Positions 15,897 through 25,988 are shown, counted from the stretch's first letter. The stretch: 64,000 bases of DNA from PMG-095 sp049324695 (GCA_049324695.1 JBMOMJ010000011.1:124001-188000); one strand, 5' to 3'. A program made the numbers and translations. Notes: a model not told the origin generated them from the sequence alone.

Positions 15897-18335
15897 ATGC
15901 GCGCTTCAAGCCGTTTACTTAGCTCCTCTTATGGTTGGATGGTTCTCACGTTGCTCGTCGGCTGCTCTCAACCGGGCGGCAACGGCAGAGGGCAGGGTGG
16001 GGGAGGGGGGGCTCAGTCCTCCTCTGGAAACACTTCGATGTCCGGAGGCAACGCGCCGATCGGCGGTACCAACGGCAACGGCGGAGGGATCACCATCGGT
16101 GGCACCGCCAACGAGTGCGCCAACGCGAACCCGCCGCCGTCGTGCAAGGTCACGGCGGATCCGGGTTGCGGCGATGGCAAGATCAACGTCGACGGAGAAA
16201 CTTGCGACGACGGCAACAGCATTCCTGGCGATGGCTGCTCCGGCACGTGTGTGACCGAGCCACGCCACGTTTGCCCGGAGCCCGGCAAGCCGTGTGTCTC
16301 CACCATCGTATGCGGCGACGGCATGGTGGGGCCCGGCGAGGCATGCGACGACGGCAATAAGAACTCCGGCGACGGCTGTACGGCGACCTGCAACTTGGTC
16401 GAAGTCGGCTTCTCGTGCCGCACCCCGGGCCAAGCTTGTGTGCGCGTTTACGTGTGCGGTGACGGCAAGCCCGACGCGAACGAAGGCTGTGACGACGGCA
16501 ACGTGATGGCCGGCGATGGCTGCGACCCGCGCTGCCGCATCGAAACTGGATACAAATGCGATGGCACGCCGAGCAAGTGTTCGGCGACCAAATGCGGCGA
16601 CGGCAAAGCCGAAGGCGCCGAGAGCTGCGACGACGGCAACCTGGTCGCGCTCGACGGCTGCTCTGCGACTTGCCAAGCCGAGCCCAAGTGCCCAACCACT
16701 GGCGCCTGCACGTCGGGTTGCGGCGACGGCATCGTGCTCAACGAGGAGTGCGACGACGGTAACGTTCGCAATGGCGACGGTTGCTCCGGCACCTGCAAGA
16801 TCGAGCAGGGCTTCATGTGCAACAACGACGCGCCCTGCGAGCAGGTGAACGGCAAGTGCACCTTGGCGGTGCCTGCCGTATTTCGGGACTTCAACTTCAA
16901 AGACTCCTCGGGAGGCCACCAGGATTTTCAACCCGGCACACAAAGCGGGTTCACGGTAGCGAAGGGCCTCGTGCTCGATACCTGGGACAACGACAAGAAG
17001 CCGGTCTTCTCCGGCAAAGGCACTTGCTACACGGCAGACGGGAAGAGCAGCGCATGCGCCAACCCGCCGGCGCAGATTCATACGGTGGCAAGCTTTGGGC
17101 AGTGGTACCGCGATGGCGCGCCGAGCAGCGGTCCCATCCCCGGCACGATTCGCTTGTGGGAAAACGGCAAAGGCGGCTTCGTCAATCGCTTCGGCCCGAA
17201 CGGCGAGCAGTTCCGCTCCTTCCCGAGCGGCATGATCGGCGGCGTCACCTATCCGAACCCGATCGTGTGCCCCGGTGGCGGCAAGTGCGCCGACGCTGCG
17301 TGCATGACTCCGCCGACCGGCGCAGGAGCCGATTGGGTTTGCCTCGACGGCTGCTTGCCATTCAGCTCAACCGACACGCAGTCGTGCTGGGCGCAGCCGG
17401 TGTTTTGGGACGGCAACCCATTGTTCTTCCCGCTCGATCCTCCCAACCCTAGGATTCTCAATGACGCGCGCCGCGGCGCAAAGGTTCCCGAGCAATACGG
17501 CTACAGGGGATGGCCATGGGAGAAGCAAGTGGGTGTGCGCGGCGGCTTGCAGGCGTCGGGCGTCGCGTGCCTCGCCGCGGACGACGCAACCAGCTCCGGC
17601 TGGTGTCACAACTTCAGCTTCACCACCGAGGTCAAGTACTGGTTTAAGTACGACGCCAAGGCCACGGCGCGGCTCGAGTTCACTGGTGACGACGACGTAT
17701 GGGTGTTCGTCAACGGCAAGCTCGCTGTCGATCTCGGCGGCTGGCACGTGCCGCTCGATGGATCTGTGACCATCAACGCTACCACTGCCGCCACCTACGG
17801 CCTCGAAGACGGTAAGGTCTACATGATCGGCGTCTTCCAAGCCGAGCGCCAAACCGAGGGCTCATCGTTTCGCCTCACGCTGGCCGGCTTCAACATGGCC
17901 AAGAGCGACTGCCGCACCAACTGCGGAGACGGCGTCATCGCGGCGGGCGAAGAGTGCGACGACGGCCCCGGGAACACCGGTGAGTACAACCACTGCAGTC
18001 CAGCCTGCACAGTCGGCCCGCGTTGTGGCGACGGCATCAAACAAGACCAATACGGCGAGCACTGTGACGACGGCACCAATGACGGCGCCTACGGCCACTG
18101 CACCCCCGAATGCAAAACCGGCCTCCATTGCGGCGACGGCATCGTCACCCAACCCAACGAGCAGTGCGACGACGGCAAGAACGACGGCTCCTACGGCACC
18201 TGCACTTCGGTGTGCAAGCTCGGTCCGCATTGCGGCGACGGCCAGTGGGACCAGCAGTACGAGCAATGTGACGACGGCAACCTCGTCACTGGCGATGGCT
18301 GCAACTCAGCCTGTAAGACGGAGACGCCGAAGTAG
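15897..18335 (+). CDS. Fibro-slime/PA14-domain lipoprotein flanked by DUF4215 repeats
   Basis: 812 residues. A lipoprotein signal (LTLLVGC) and Gly-rich linker lead to five DUF4215-type Cys-rich repeats of the form CGDGx(n)ECDDGNxxxGDGCSxxC (about 82-300). The central fibro-slime/PA14-like domain (about 325-665) opens with FRDFNFKD and contains YWFKYDAKATARLEFTGDDD and VWVFVNGKLAVDLGGWH. Four more Cys repeats follow; the first three replace GDGC with a Y(N/G)HC/YGTC type and the last returns to the standard type. Fibro-slime domains occur in extracellular matrix proteins. It is presumably an extended, disulphide-stiffened surface protein. The ATG has no obvious Shine-Dalgarno. Confidence 0.85.
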   Translation: MRASSRLLSSSYGWMVLTLLVGCSQPGGNGRGQGGGGGAQSSSGNTSMSGGNAPIGGTNGNGGGITIGGTANECANANPPPSCKVTADPGCGDGKINVDGETCDDGNSIPGDGCSGTCVTEPRHVCPEPGKPCVSTIVCGDGMVGPGEACDDGNKNSGDGCTATCNLVEVGFSCRTPGQACVRVYVCGDGKPDANEGCDDGNVMAGDGCDPRCRIETGYKCDGTPSKCSATKCGDGKAEGAESCDDGNLVALDGCSATCQAEPKCPTTGACTSGCGDGIVLNEECDDGNVRNGDGCSGTCKIEQGFMCNNDAPCEQVNGKCTLAVPAVFRDFNFKDSSGGHQDFQPGTQSGFTVAKGLVLDTWDNDKKPVFSGKGTCYTADGKSSACANPPAQIHTVASFGQWYRDGAPSSGPIPGTIRLWENGKGGFVNRFGPNGEQFRSFPSGMIGGVTYPNPIVCPGGGKCADAACMTPPTGAGADWVCLDGCLPFSSTDTQSCWAQPVFWDGNPLFFPLDPPNPRILNDARRGAKVPEQYGYRGWPWEKQVGVRGGLQASGVACLAADDATSSGWCHNFSFTTEVKYWFKYDAKATARLEFTGDDDVWVFVNGKLAVDLGGWHVPLDGSVTINATTAATYGLEDGKVYMIGVFQAERQTEGSSFRLTLAGFNMAKSDCRTNCGDGVIAAGEECDDGPGNTGEYNHCSPACTVGPRCGDGIKQDQYGEHCDDGTNDGAYGHCTPECKTGLHCGDGIVTQPNEQCDDGKNDGSYGTCTSVCKLGPHCGDGQWDQQYEQCDDGNLVTGDGCNSACKTETPK

Positions 18336-18413
18336 GTCGAACCGAAACGAACGGTTCTGGCGCCCTGCTCCACCGCCGAAGCGAAGCTGGGTCATGTCCG
18401 GACGCGATGAGCG

Positions 18414-18432
18414 CCGGACATTCGATGTCCGG
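18414..18432. terminator. Perfect short hairpin between two surface-protein genes
   Basis: CCGGACAT-TCG-ATGTCCGG is an 8-bp perfect stem with a 3-nt loop, about 79 nt after the fibro-slime stop. Copies of TCCGG recur on either side, so alternative pairings are possible. A terminator or leader structure is likely; there is no T-run directly after it. Confidence 0.45.
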
Positions 18433-18568
18433 TCAGCTGCGTCCGGCTGCGGCGTTCCTGAAAAAACAGCCCTTTTGGAGTTTCACCCGTCCGGCATAGG
18501 CGTTGCCTAGGGCCCGTCCGCGCTGGCGCATTTCGACGCGCCGTGCGCGAACGAGGACTCGACGCAAC

Positions 18569-21500
18569 GTGCAAACGCTACGATTCTCCCTCTCATCCGC
18601 CCACACGCGGGGATTGATACTCGGGCTGGCTTCGCTTCTGTTCGCTGCGTGCGGCAGCGGTGAGGTGGATACGACGCGTCCGGGCGACGAACCAGTTGCG
18701 TCTGCAAAGGCTGGGCTCACGAAGGGCACGCCCGGCGCAGTGAACGGCGATGACGACTATTGCAACAACGCCGCTAACCGCTGCGTGAAGGGCGAAGGCG
18801 ATTGCGACAGCAACTCGCAATGTGTGTCCGGAACCGTTTGCGTCAACGACATGGGCCCGAAGTGGGGGCTAGCGGCTGGATCGGACGTGTGCGCGCCGAG
18901 TCACTGTGAGAACGGAGTGCTCGACGGCGGCGAGACTCAAATCGATTGCGGTGGCGCCGATTGCGGAACCTGCCTGCCCGCGTGTAGCGGGACGAACGGC
19001 GATCCGAACTTGTGCACGGGCTGCCTGTGCTCACAGGGGCAAGGCGATTGCGATCGCGACGCGGATTGCCGACCAGGGCTCGTATGCGCGCGTCTCGGCA
19101 CGCTCTTCGGGCTGAGCGCAACGACGGATGTGTGTGTGCCCGCTCACTGTCAGAACGGCGTGCGCGATTCGGCACAAGGCGAATCCGACGTGGATTGCGG
19201 CGGCGACTGCGGTCCGTGTTTGCCAAACTGCGCTGGAGCGCCTGGCGCGGAGACGTTTTGCGATGGTTGCCGCTGCCAGGCGGGGCAAGGCGACTGCGAC
19301 GGTGATCAGCAATGTCAGCGTGGCTTGGTTTGCACGGGCAACACCGGCAGCAAGTTTGGTCTGCCGTATTTGATCGATACCTGCATGCCGGCTCATTGCA
19401 GCAACGGCGTGCTGGACACAGCGTCCGGCGAAACCGCAATCGACTGCGGCGGTCCGTGTGGAGCGTGCGGCGTTTCCGAGTTCGACGTTGGCACGCGACA
19501 CGCCTGTGACATCACTTCGGGCGCGGTGCGTTGTTGGGGTGACAACCAATCCGGGCAGCTCGGCGACGGAACCATTCTGTCGCGCTCGAGTCCAACCAAG
19601 GTCCCGGCGCTGACTACGCCGCAGACGCTGGTCGCGGCGGGAGGATCTCACTCGTGCGCTTTGTCGAGCGCGGGTGTGCTGAGCTGCTGGGGCGCCAATT
19701 CCTCGGGGCAATTGGGCAATGGAAGTACTTCGGCGTCGCTCACGCCGGTCAGTGTCAGCGGTGCGCCTAGCAGTGTGCAGCAGCTCGTTGCCGGCGAAAA
19801 GCACACCTGCATTCGTAGCAACGGCACGGTCTGGTGCTGGGGTGACAACACGTCGGGCCAAGTGGGCAAAGGCACCGTGGGCGGCACTCAAACCACGCCT
19901 GTGCAGGTGAGCGGCATCACGAGCGCCGTGTTCATCAGCGCCGGACTGAATCACACGTGCGCCGCGCTTTCCGACGGCAGCGCGCGTTGTTGGGGCAACA
20001 ATGATTTTCGCAAGCTGGGCAACAACAACGCCGAGCTCGCATCCGGGACGCCGCGCACAGTTGCGGTCGTGACGGGTGCCACGCAAGTATCTGTCGGCAA
20101 TACCCACTCCTGCGCTCTGAAGAGCGACGGCAGCGTGTATTGCTGGGGCGACAACACTGGCAACGTGCTCGGACTCGGTGCCGCCAATGACGGCCGCGTG
20201 CCGACGCTCGTCGCCGGAGCCACTTCGGCGGTCAGTCTGGCGTCTGGAGCCAACAACGTTTGCATCGCGCTATCGAGCGCGGGTAACTACGTGAAGTGCT
20301 GGGGCGCTGGAGCCAGCGGCCAGAACGGCACGGGCTCGACCGCTGCGATCACCACTTTCCCAACGCAGGTACTGGGTGCCACGCGCGTGCCGCTGGTCAA
20401 AGGCGGTGGCGAATTCATGTGCGCGAATACAACGATTGCGCCGGGAGTTTTGCGCTGCTGGGGCGACGACCACTTTGGTCAGCTCGGTCGCGGCACGATC
20501 GCGTTTCAAAACACTCCTCAAGTCGTGTGGCCGCCGCCCAATGCTGCCAGCGATCTGGATCTCGGTGACATCTCGACGTGCGCCATTGCCGGCGGGCAAG
20601 TCTATTGCTGGGGCGCAAACGAAGCCGGAGAAGTCGGCGATGGCACGGCACTGCAACGCCGCGTGCCGACGCTCGTGCCGGGGATCTCCAACGCCGTTAG
20701 CGTCGCAGTGGGCAATCTTCATGCTTGCGCTGCGCTGTCTGACGGCAGCGTGCGCTGCTGGGGCAGCAACACGTATGGCCAGTTTGGCAACGGCACCACC
20801 ACGGCTAGCCTAAGCCCTGTCACGAGCTCCGTTACCGGCGTGCGCTTCCTCGACGCGGGCAATTATACGACCTGCGCACTTCGGACCAACGGTACGATTT
20901 CCTGTTGGGGACGCGGCAGCGAAGGTGAGCTCGGCAACGGCAGCACTTCGCACAGCTCGTCGCCGGTAACCGTTTCGCTAGCTCCCGCCACCACGCTCGC
21001 GCTTGGCATGCGTCACGCCTGCGCGATTGTCGAAGGCAACGTGCATTGCTGGGGCAACAACGCCGACGGCCAGGTGGGCAACGGCAGCACGACCAACGTC
21101 CCCACACCGGTGCAGGTGCCCGGCCTGAGCAACGCCGTGTCGATCGCCGCGGGGCAGAGCCACAGCTGCGCGGTGCTCTCGAGTGGCACGGTGTATTGTT
21201 GGGGCGGCAACTCGTACGGGCAGCTCGGCGGCAATCGTACGCCGAGCCTGGTTCCCGTAGCCGTTGCCGGTGTCAGCAATGCGAAGACGATCTCCACCTG
21301 GGGATCATTCACCTGCGCCAAACTCGCCAACGGAGAGGCACGTTGCTGGGGGCAGAACACGCGCGGTCAACTCGGCGTCGGTCTGGCTACCCCGGACAAC
21401 CCAACTCCGCAGGCGCTGCCCGGAACCTGGACTCGCATTGTTGCGGGTGGACGCCATGCGTGCGGCTTAATGAGCAGCGGGCAGATTCGCTGCTGGGGCT

Positions 21501-24500
21501 ACAACGACTACGGCCAAACTGGCACCAGCAAGGCTTGGTACTACCCCGAGGCGAGCGCCACGTATCCGCTGGTTGCGCCCGGCGTTCAGGCGACACAATG
21601 CAACTCGGACAGCGATTGTTCGCACGGACAAGTGTGCTGGTCGCAACAGGGCCCGCGCTTCGATCTCCCCGAGGGATCGAGTGTATGCGTCAACGCCGAG
21701 TGCCGTTCCACTCCAACGCCCAGCTGCGGTGATCCCAGCATGAAATGCGGCCGCTGCAGCACGCTCACGCCGCGCTTCGAGTGCGTCGAGACGCGACCGG
21801 ACGGCTCTCGCATCGCCGTATTCGGCTACTCGAATCCAACCAATTCCGTCGTGAATCTGGCTGTCGGTGTGCAAAACCAATTCGTGCCGTCGCCCGCGAG
21901 CCGACAACAGCCGACCACGTTCTTGCCCGGCACTCACCAGTCCGCGATCGCAGTGGGCTTCACCGGTTCTTCGCTGCGCTGGTCGCTCGCCGGCAGCGAC
22001 GCGGTCGTCGATGTCAGCAAGGCGTGCCCCACCACCATTGGTTTGCCAGCGGTGGCCGACGCAACGATCAAGTCCAGCTCGCCGAACGCGAGCTTCGGTG
22101 CGGGCGCTGCGCTCAGTGTGTCGCCCACCGACTTTGCGCTGATCTCGTTCGATCGCGAGGCAGTGCTCGCGCAACGCGGCGTTTCACGATTGGTACGCAG
22201 CGCGCGCTTGGAGGTGACGGTGGCCAGCGGGTCCACATCGCTCACAGCGTTCCCGATGCAGCAAGCGTGGGATGAATACGCGGCCACTTGGAAGTGCGCG
22301 AGTGACCAGGACGCGAGCAGCGGCGGCGAGAGCTGTCACGTCCGTCAACGTTGGTCGATGCCTCGCCAAACGACGCGCCGCGAGAACCCCTACGATCCAG
22401 AGGCAGCGCGGGCCGGCACTGTCTCGGGCAGCACCGTCAGCTTCGACGTCACCGACGACGTGGCGGAATTCCTTTCGGGAAGCGGCGATCCCATCGCGTG
22501 GGTACTGCAGCCTGGCGCCGGTGCTGCGACGAGCGTGCGCTCCCGTGAAAGTGGCGTTCCCGCGCGCCTCATTCTAGACACGGTCGCCTTCGCAGATACC
22601 GATCTCGGCGGCGCCGTTCCGTTTTCTTTCGGCGTCGATCCGGCGCTCACGCCGACCGAAGTCTTGCCGCCGCTCGCGGACGGCGTCGCGCGGCCCCTGT
22701 CAGCGCTGATGCCTTCCGACGGGATCGAGCCGCTCGTCTTCGCTCAAAACGAGCTGCTGGTCATGACCGACGACCCCGCAGAGCTGGCCGCCATCAAGGC
22801 GCGCTGGAACGCGCTTGAATTCGGCACCCCAGCACCGACGTTTCCCGGAGCGCCCGCTGGCCACGCGTTGCGAATCGATCTCAGCCGCGCCGATCCCAAC
22901 ACGCTCGTCGAGAACATCAGAAAGCGTGTCAATCAACCGGACGGATTGCAGCGCGTCTCCTCCGACGCGGGCCTACGCCTGCTCGCCGCAGCTGCCTCGG
23001 AAATGGCGCGCGGAACTGCGGTGGGCATCAACTGGATCGCTCGCGGAGCAGAAGTCACCACCAGCGGCTTCATGACTGAGACGCTCACCGACGGTGCGCC
23101 GATCGAATCCGGCAGCTGCCGATCTACACCACCTCCAGGAACGCCGACCGCTACGTGCGACGGGATGTGCGGTTGCGAAGATAGTTCCAATACCTTTCAG
23201 TGGGGAAACTTCAACCTGCATCGACTCAACGAGGCCTGGAAGTTGATGCACTTCGCGGATCGCAATTACCACGTGATCAACGCTGCCATGGTCGACCTTG
23301 GGTTTTGCTCGCCCCATCAAGACCAGCGTGAGATCTGGACGGTCGCCTGTGAGACGGGCTGCTGTCACAATCCCTTCAATTGCAGCGGTGGCAATCCGTG
23401 CCCATGGCACGGGACCAACACGGCAAACGCGGGCTTTGGTGAGCCCAACAACCAGCGCAGCGGTGCGGGGCCAGGCTGGAACTTCAGCCGACTCACGCTG
23501 TTCGGTGGCGTTGCGGACATGTACACGACGATGGTGACCATTCCCACGCTGGTGCTGCGTGGCGAGCAAATCATCAACTTCAGCGCGACAATCCCAGTCC
23601 CTGCCAACCTGAGTTGGAGCACCTTCCCGGCCGAGAAGCTCATGGAGGCAGCACGCAAGATCAGCGGCCGGCTGATCTTCGATTCGGCGGGAAATAACCG
23701 CATCAACGTGGACCACAAGTCGTGCTTCGACCTCGGTTTCACCAAGATCTGCCCCTTCGAGAACATCAATTGGTTTCCCTGCGAGACCGACGGCGTGATC
23801 TGCGTCGGTGCTGCTCGCTACAACGACAAGTCGCTGGCCGAGTACTCCAGCTACGGTAAATCGGTGCGCTTCTACGCTACGGGTAGCGTTCTGGTCGGCG
23901 CGGACCCCGAGCACACGATTGAGCCCCAATCGCGGATGGTTCAGGGCACCAGCTACGCCTCGCCGTTCTTGGCTGGCGTGGCAGCGATGACGTGGGCGGC
24001 TGACCTCGAGCAGTCGGCGGGGGATGTTGAAGACTGCTTGTCTGCGGCGCGATTCGGTGGACAGGATGGTCGCTTCGTGGACGCGCTCACCGCGACTCGT
24101 TGCGGCGTCGGGAACGTTGGCAACTTGCCTCCGCGCGTCGAGATCACGTCGCCCTCTCAAGAGACAGCGAACTTCGATGCAGTCGCTCCCGTCGTTCTGA
24201 CGGCTCTGGCCGCGGACTATGAGTCGCCGAGCGTCGGCAGCATCTTTTGGACCAGCGACGTCGAAGGATCACTCGGAACCACGACGTCTGGCGGCCCGCT
24301 GCAATACATGCCGAGTGGACCTGGCCTTCGCACCATCACGGCTTCGGTAGTCGATCCGCAAAGCAACGCGCTGGTTGGACGCGATACGGTCTTGCTTTCA
24401 TTCGCACCCGCACCGCCGCGTCTCGAGATCCTGCAGCCGCAACCTGGAGCCAGCGTCTTCGCCGGCCTGCCAACGCCACTCGTGGCCAGGGTGTCCAACA

Positions 24501-25024
24501 TGCACGTGACGCAGACGCAGCCGTGCAGCGCGATGACGTGGACCGGCCTCCGCAATGACGCTGTCGTTTTCAACGGCACAGGCTGCTCGGTATTGGCCAC
24601 ATTCAACCAAGCAGGCAACGGCAAGGCTCGCGTTTCGGCTACAGTTAACGGCCTGACGGGAACGACCGAGCGCACTTTCCCCATCATCTCCGACGGCAAG
24701 CTTCACGTTGCTATCACCAACCCACTACCGCCCCCAGTCCCCGGGGCGCAGCTGCTGCCACGTGGAAGCGCGATCACTCTGAGTGCCGCCAGTACCGCCA
24801 CGTCCGCGGCGACGTTCACGTGGGTGCTCAGCCTGGCAAGTGACACCGGCGTGGTAGTTCGCGAAACCCAACTCAGCGGCCAGAACGCAACCTTTACGCT
24901 GACCACGCAGCCGTCGGATTGCGGAATCGAGCGCGCAAAAATCACTGTCACGGTGGTCGATCAACTGGGGCAAATGGATAGCGCCACGCTGCCGGTGGAG
25001 TTTCCAACTTGCCAACCCAAATGA
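18569..25024 (+). CDS. Giant lipoprotein: Cys-rich repeats, 14 RCC1 repeats, DNRLRE-like domain, subtilase
   Basis: About 2151 residues from GTG 18569, chosen because it gives a clean lipoprotein signal (LILGLASLLFAAC, Cys 28). Order: three Cys-rich repeats (63-300, GDCDxDxQC...VC...HCxNGV...DCGGxCGxC); fourteen RCC1/ATS1-type repeats (about 305-1010, HxCAxxxDGxVxCWGxNxxGQLG), enough for two seven-bladed propellers; a fourth Cys repeat; a DNRLRE-like domain (about 1160-1337, VADATIKSS); a pro-domain-like stretch near 1390 (NELLVMTDDPAEL); and an S8 subtilase with Asp 1576 (AMVDLGF), His 1614 (WHGT) and Ser 1795 (GTSYASP). Two Ig-like domains finish it. The triad spacing is normal for subtilases, so activity is likely. 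Confidence 0.88.
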   Translation: MQTLRFSLSSAHTRGLILGLASLLFAACGSGEVDTTRPGDEPVASAKAGLTKGTPGAVNGDDDYCNNAANRCVKGEGDCDSNSQCVSGTVCVNDMGPKWGLAAGSDVCAPSHCENGVLDGGETQIDCGGADCGTCLPACSGTNGDPNLCTGCLCSQGQGDCDRDADCRPGLVCARLGTLFGLSATTDVCVPAHCQNGVRDSAQGESDVDCGGDCGPCLPNCAGAPGAETFCDGCRCQAGQGDCDGDQQCQRGLVCTGNTGSKFGLPYLIDTCMPAHCSNGVLDTASGETAIDCGGPCGACGVSEFDVGTRHACDITSGAVRCWGDNQSGQLGDGTILSRSSPTKVPALTTPQTLVAAGGSHSCALSSAGVLSCWGANSSGQLGNGSTSASLTPVSVSGAPSSVQQLVAGEKHTCIRSNGTVWCWGDNTSGQVGKGTVGGTQTTPVQVSGITSAVFISAGLNHTCAALSDGSARCWGNNDFRKLGNNNAELASGTPRTVAVVTGATQVSVGNTHSCALKSDGSVYCWGDNTGNVLGLGAANDGRVPTLVAGATSAVSLASGANNVCIALSSAGNYVKCWGAGASGQNGTGSTAAITTFPTQVLGATRVPLVKGGGEFMCANTTIAPGVLRCWGDDHFGQLGRGTIAFQNTPQVVWPPPNAASDLDLGDISTCAIAGGQVYCWGANEAGEVGDGTALQRRVPTLVPGISNAVSVAVGNLHACAALSDGSVRCWGSNTYGQFGNGTTTASLSPVTSSVTGVRFLDAGNYTTCALRTNGTISCWGRGSEGELGNGSTSHSSSPVTVSLAPATTLALGMRHACAIVEGNVHCWGNNADGQVGNGSTTNVPTPVQVPGLSNAVSIAAGQSHSCAVLSSGTVYCWGGNSYGQLGGNRTPSLVPVAVAGVSNAKTISTWGSFTCAKLANGEARCWGQNTRGQLGVGLATPDNPTPQALPGTWTRIVAGGRHACGLMSSGQIRCWGYNDYGQTGTSKAWYYPEASATYPLVAPGVQATQCNSDSDCSHGQVCWSQQGPRFDLPEGSSVCVNAECRSTPTPSCGDPSMKCGRCSTLTPRFECVETRPDGSRIAVFGYSNPTNSVVNLAVGVQNQFVPSPASRQQPTTFLPGTHQSAIAVGFTGSSLRWSLAGSDAVVDVSKACPTTIGLPAVADATIKSSSPNASFGAGAALSVSPTDFALISFDREAVLAQRGVSRLVRSARLEVTVASGSTSLTAFPMQQAWDEYAATWKCASDQDASSGGESCHVRQRWSMPRQTTRRENPYDPEAARAGTVSGSTVSFDVTDDVAEFLSGSGDPIAWVLQPGAGAATSVRSRESGVPARLILDTVAFADTDLGGAVPFSFGVDPALTPTEVLPPLADGVARPLSALMPSDGIEPLVFAQNELLVMTDDPAELAAIKARWNALEFGTPAPTFPGAPAGHALRIDLSRADPNTLVENIRKRVNQPDGLQRVSSDAGLRLLAAAASEMARGTAVGINWIARGAEVTTSGFMTETLTDGAPIESGSCRSTPPPGTPTATCDGMCGCEDSSNTFQWGNFNLHRLNEAWKLMHFADRNYHVINAAMVDLGFCSPHQDQREIWTVACETGCCHNPFNCSGGNPCPWHGTNTANAGFGEPNNQRSGAGPGWNFSRLTLFGGVADMYTTMVTIPTLVLRGEQIINFSATIPVPANLSWSTFPAEKLMEAARKISGRLIFDSAGNNRINVDHKSCFDLGFTKICPFENINWFPCETDGVICVGAARYNDKSLAEYSSYGKSVRFYATGSVLVGADPEHTIEPQSRMVQGTSYASPFLAGVAAMTWAADLEQSAGDVEDCLSAARFGGQDGRFVDALTATRCGVGNVGNLPPRVEITSPSQETANFDAVAPVVLTALAADYESPSVGSIFWTSDVEGSLGTTTSGGPLQYMPSGPGLRTITASVVDPQSNALVGRDTVLLSFAPAPPRLEILQPQPGASVFAGLPTPLVARVSNMHVTQTQPCSAMTWTGLRNDAVVFNGTGCSVLATFNQAGNGKARVSATVNGLTGTTERTFPIISDGKLHVAITNPLPPPVPGAQLLPRGSAITLSAASTATSAATFTWVLSLASDTGVVVRETQLSGQNATFTLTTQPSDCGIERAKITVTVVDQLGQMDSATLPVEFPTCQPK

Positions 25025-25038
25025 CGATCCCTTTCCGT

Positions 25039-25066
25039 CCGGCAGCTGAGAAAACTTGGCTGCCGG
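25039..25066. terminator. Hairpin between convergent genes
   Basis: CCGGCAGC (25039-25046) pairs with GCTGCCGG (25059-25066) around a 12-nt A-rich loop, 14 nt after the giant protease stop and before the convergent methyltransferase end. It is probably a bidirectional terminator. Confidence 0.55.
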
Positions 25067-25106
25067 GCGCGGGCTCTGCTGCGCTGGAGCCACTTGCGCG
25101 CAAACT

Positions 25107-25916
25107 TCAGATCACGCGCAGGTGGGCGAGCGCGGGAGCACCGATTCCAGCATTGAAGCGAGCAATGGCGTTCACGCCGGCGACGCGCGTGCGAAGCTCC
25201 GAGGAGTACTCGCGTTCGTCGAAAAAGCGTAAACGCGGGTAGCGCGCGAGTGTCGCTGTGTGGTCGCGTTGTCGCAAAACGATCTCGGTGCTCGAGCCGT
25301 GTTGCAGCGGGCTCGTTGGTCGCAGCGGAGCGCTGGCGTCATACGAGACGAGCAGCTCCGAGCCAGCCGGCGCACAGCGCGAGACCTCGTCCAAGAGATG
25401 CGCCATTGCATCACCGCCAAGTGAGGTGGCTTCGTCCAAGACGAATAGAAGGCGACCTCTTCGCCTCGCAACGGCCTCGAGACAACGCTCCTCCGTCGCG
25501 CGAGTGCCGATCTGGCTCCACGCGCGTCTGTGCGGCATCAGGTAACGGCGCAGCCGAGCAATTTCCGGCGAGTCGATGTCTACCCACGGCACGTCCAACC
25601 GGTGAGCGCGGGTCCCGAGAACGGGCCACAAACCAATGCCCAAGCCTTCCCCGTTTCGACTGAAGAAGTCGATAGCGAGCAGATCCAGCACCGAAGCTCG
25701 AAACGCCGAGCCGCGTAGCTCCGCATCGCCGAACGAGATTGCGTCACCACCGAGCTCCTCGAAAATCTTCTCGGCGAGACAATCGACAAACCCCAGATCC
25801 ACACAAAGAAGTCGACTGCGCGCGCAAGCTGCGAGGACTCGAACAGAAGCTCGCGGCAGCTCCAAGTGGTTGAGGCTGCCTTCGTTTGGCGCAGCGTTTT
25901 GAACTTGCAGATTCAT
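25107..25916 (-). CDS. LCM-family (leucine carboxyl methyltransferase-like) SAM methyltransferase
   Basis: 269 residues from ATG 25916, supported by GGAG six bases upstream; the longer frame to 26249 is discarded because the Fur-like site lies inside it. The family features are a basic/aromatic N-terminus, a SAM-binding region GIGLWPVLGTRAHRLD followed by WVDIDSPEIARLRRYLMP (the R-x-D-x-P-x-x-I/V pattern of LCM/PPM1-like enzymes), and a middle LLFVLDEATSLGGDAMAHLLDEV that corresponds to the motif carrying the acidic residue. Bacterial members methylate small-molecule carboxylates or hydroxyls, and the substrate here is unknown. A Fur-like box lies 53-72 bp upstream. Confidence 0.75.
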   Translation of the reverse strand: MNLQVQNAAPNEGSLNHLELPRASVRVLAACARSRLLCVDLGFVDCLAEKIFEELGGDAISFGDAELRGSAFRASVLDLLAIDFFSRNGEGLGIGLWPVLGTRAHRLDVPWVDIDSPEIARLRRYLMPHRRAWSQIGTRATEERCLEAVARRRGRLLFVLDEATSLGGDAMAHLLDEVSRCAPAGSELLVSYDASAPLRPTSPLQHGSSTEIVLRQRDHTATLARYPRLRFFDEREYSSELRTRVAGVNAIARFNAGIGAPALAHLRVI

Positions 25917-25968
25917 CGCCAACTCCGGGCGCGAACCTACAGCAGCCCGCCTTCCTCGAAAATGAAAA

Positions 25969-25988
25969 TCATATTCATTATCATTATT
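25969..25988 (-). promoter_or_regulatory. Fur-like operator
   Basis: On the minus strand the sequence AATAATGATAATGAATATG (25988-25970) matches the 19-bp Fur consensus GATAATGATAATCATTATC at 15 positions. The 7-1-7 form TGATAATGAATATGA (25983-25969) matches TGATAATNATTATCA except at two bases. It is a striking AT-rich island in GC-rich DNA, placed where it could overlap the methyltransferase promoter. A Zur-type reading is possible. Confidence 0.65.

Noticed and set aside
18503..18568. Upstream start of the giant lipoprotein at 18503
   Set aside because: It puts 22 Arg-rich residues before the lipoprotein signal; GTG 18569 gives a normal signal peptide.
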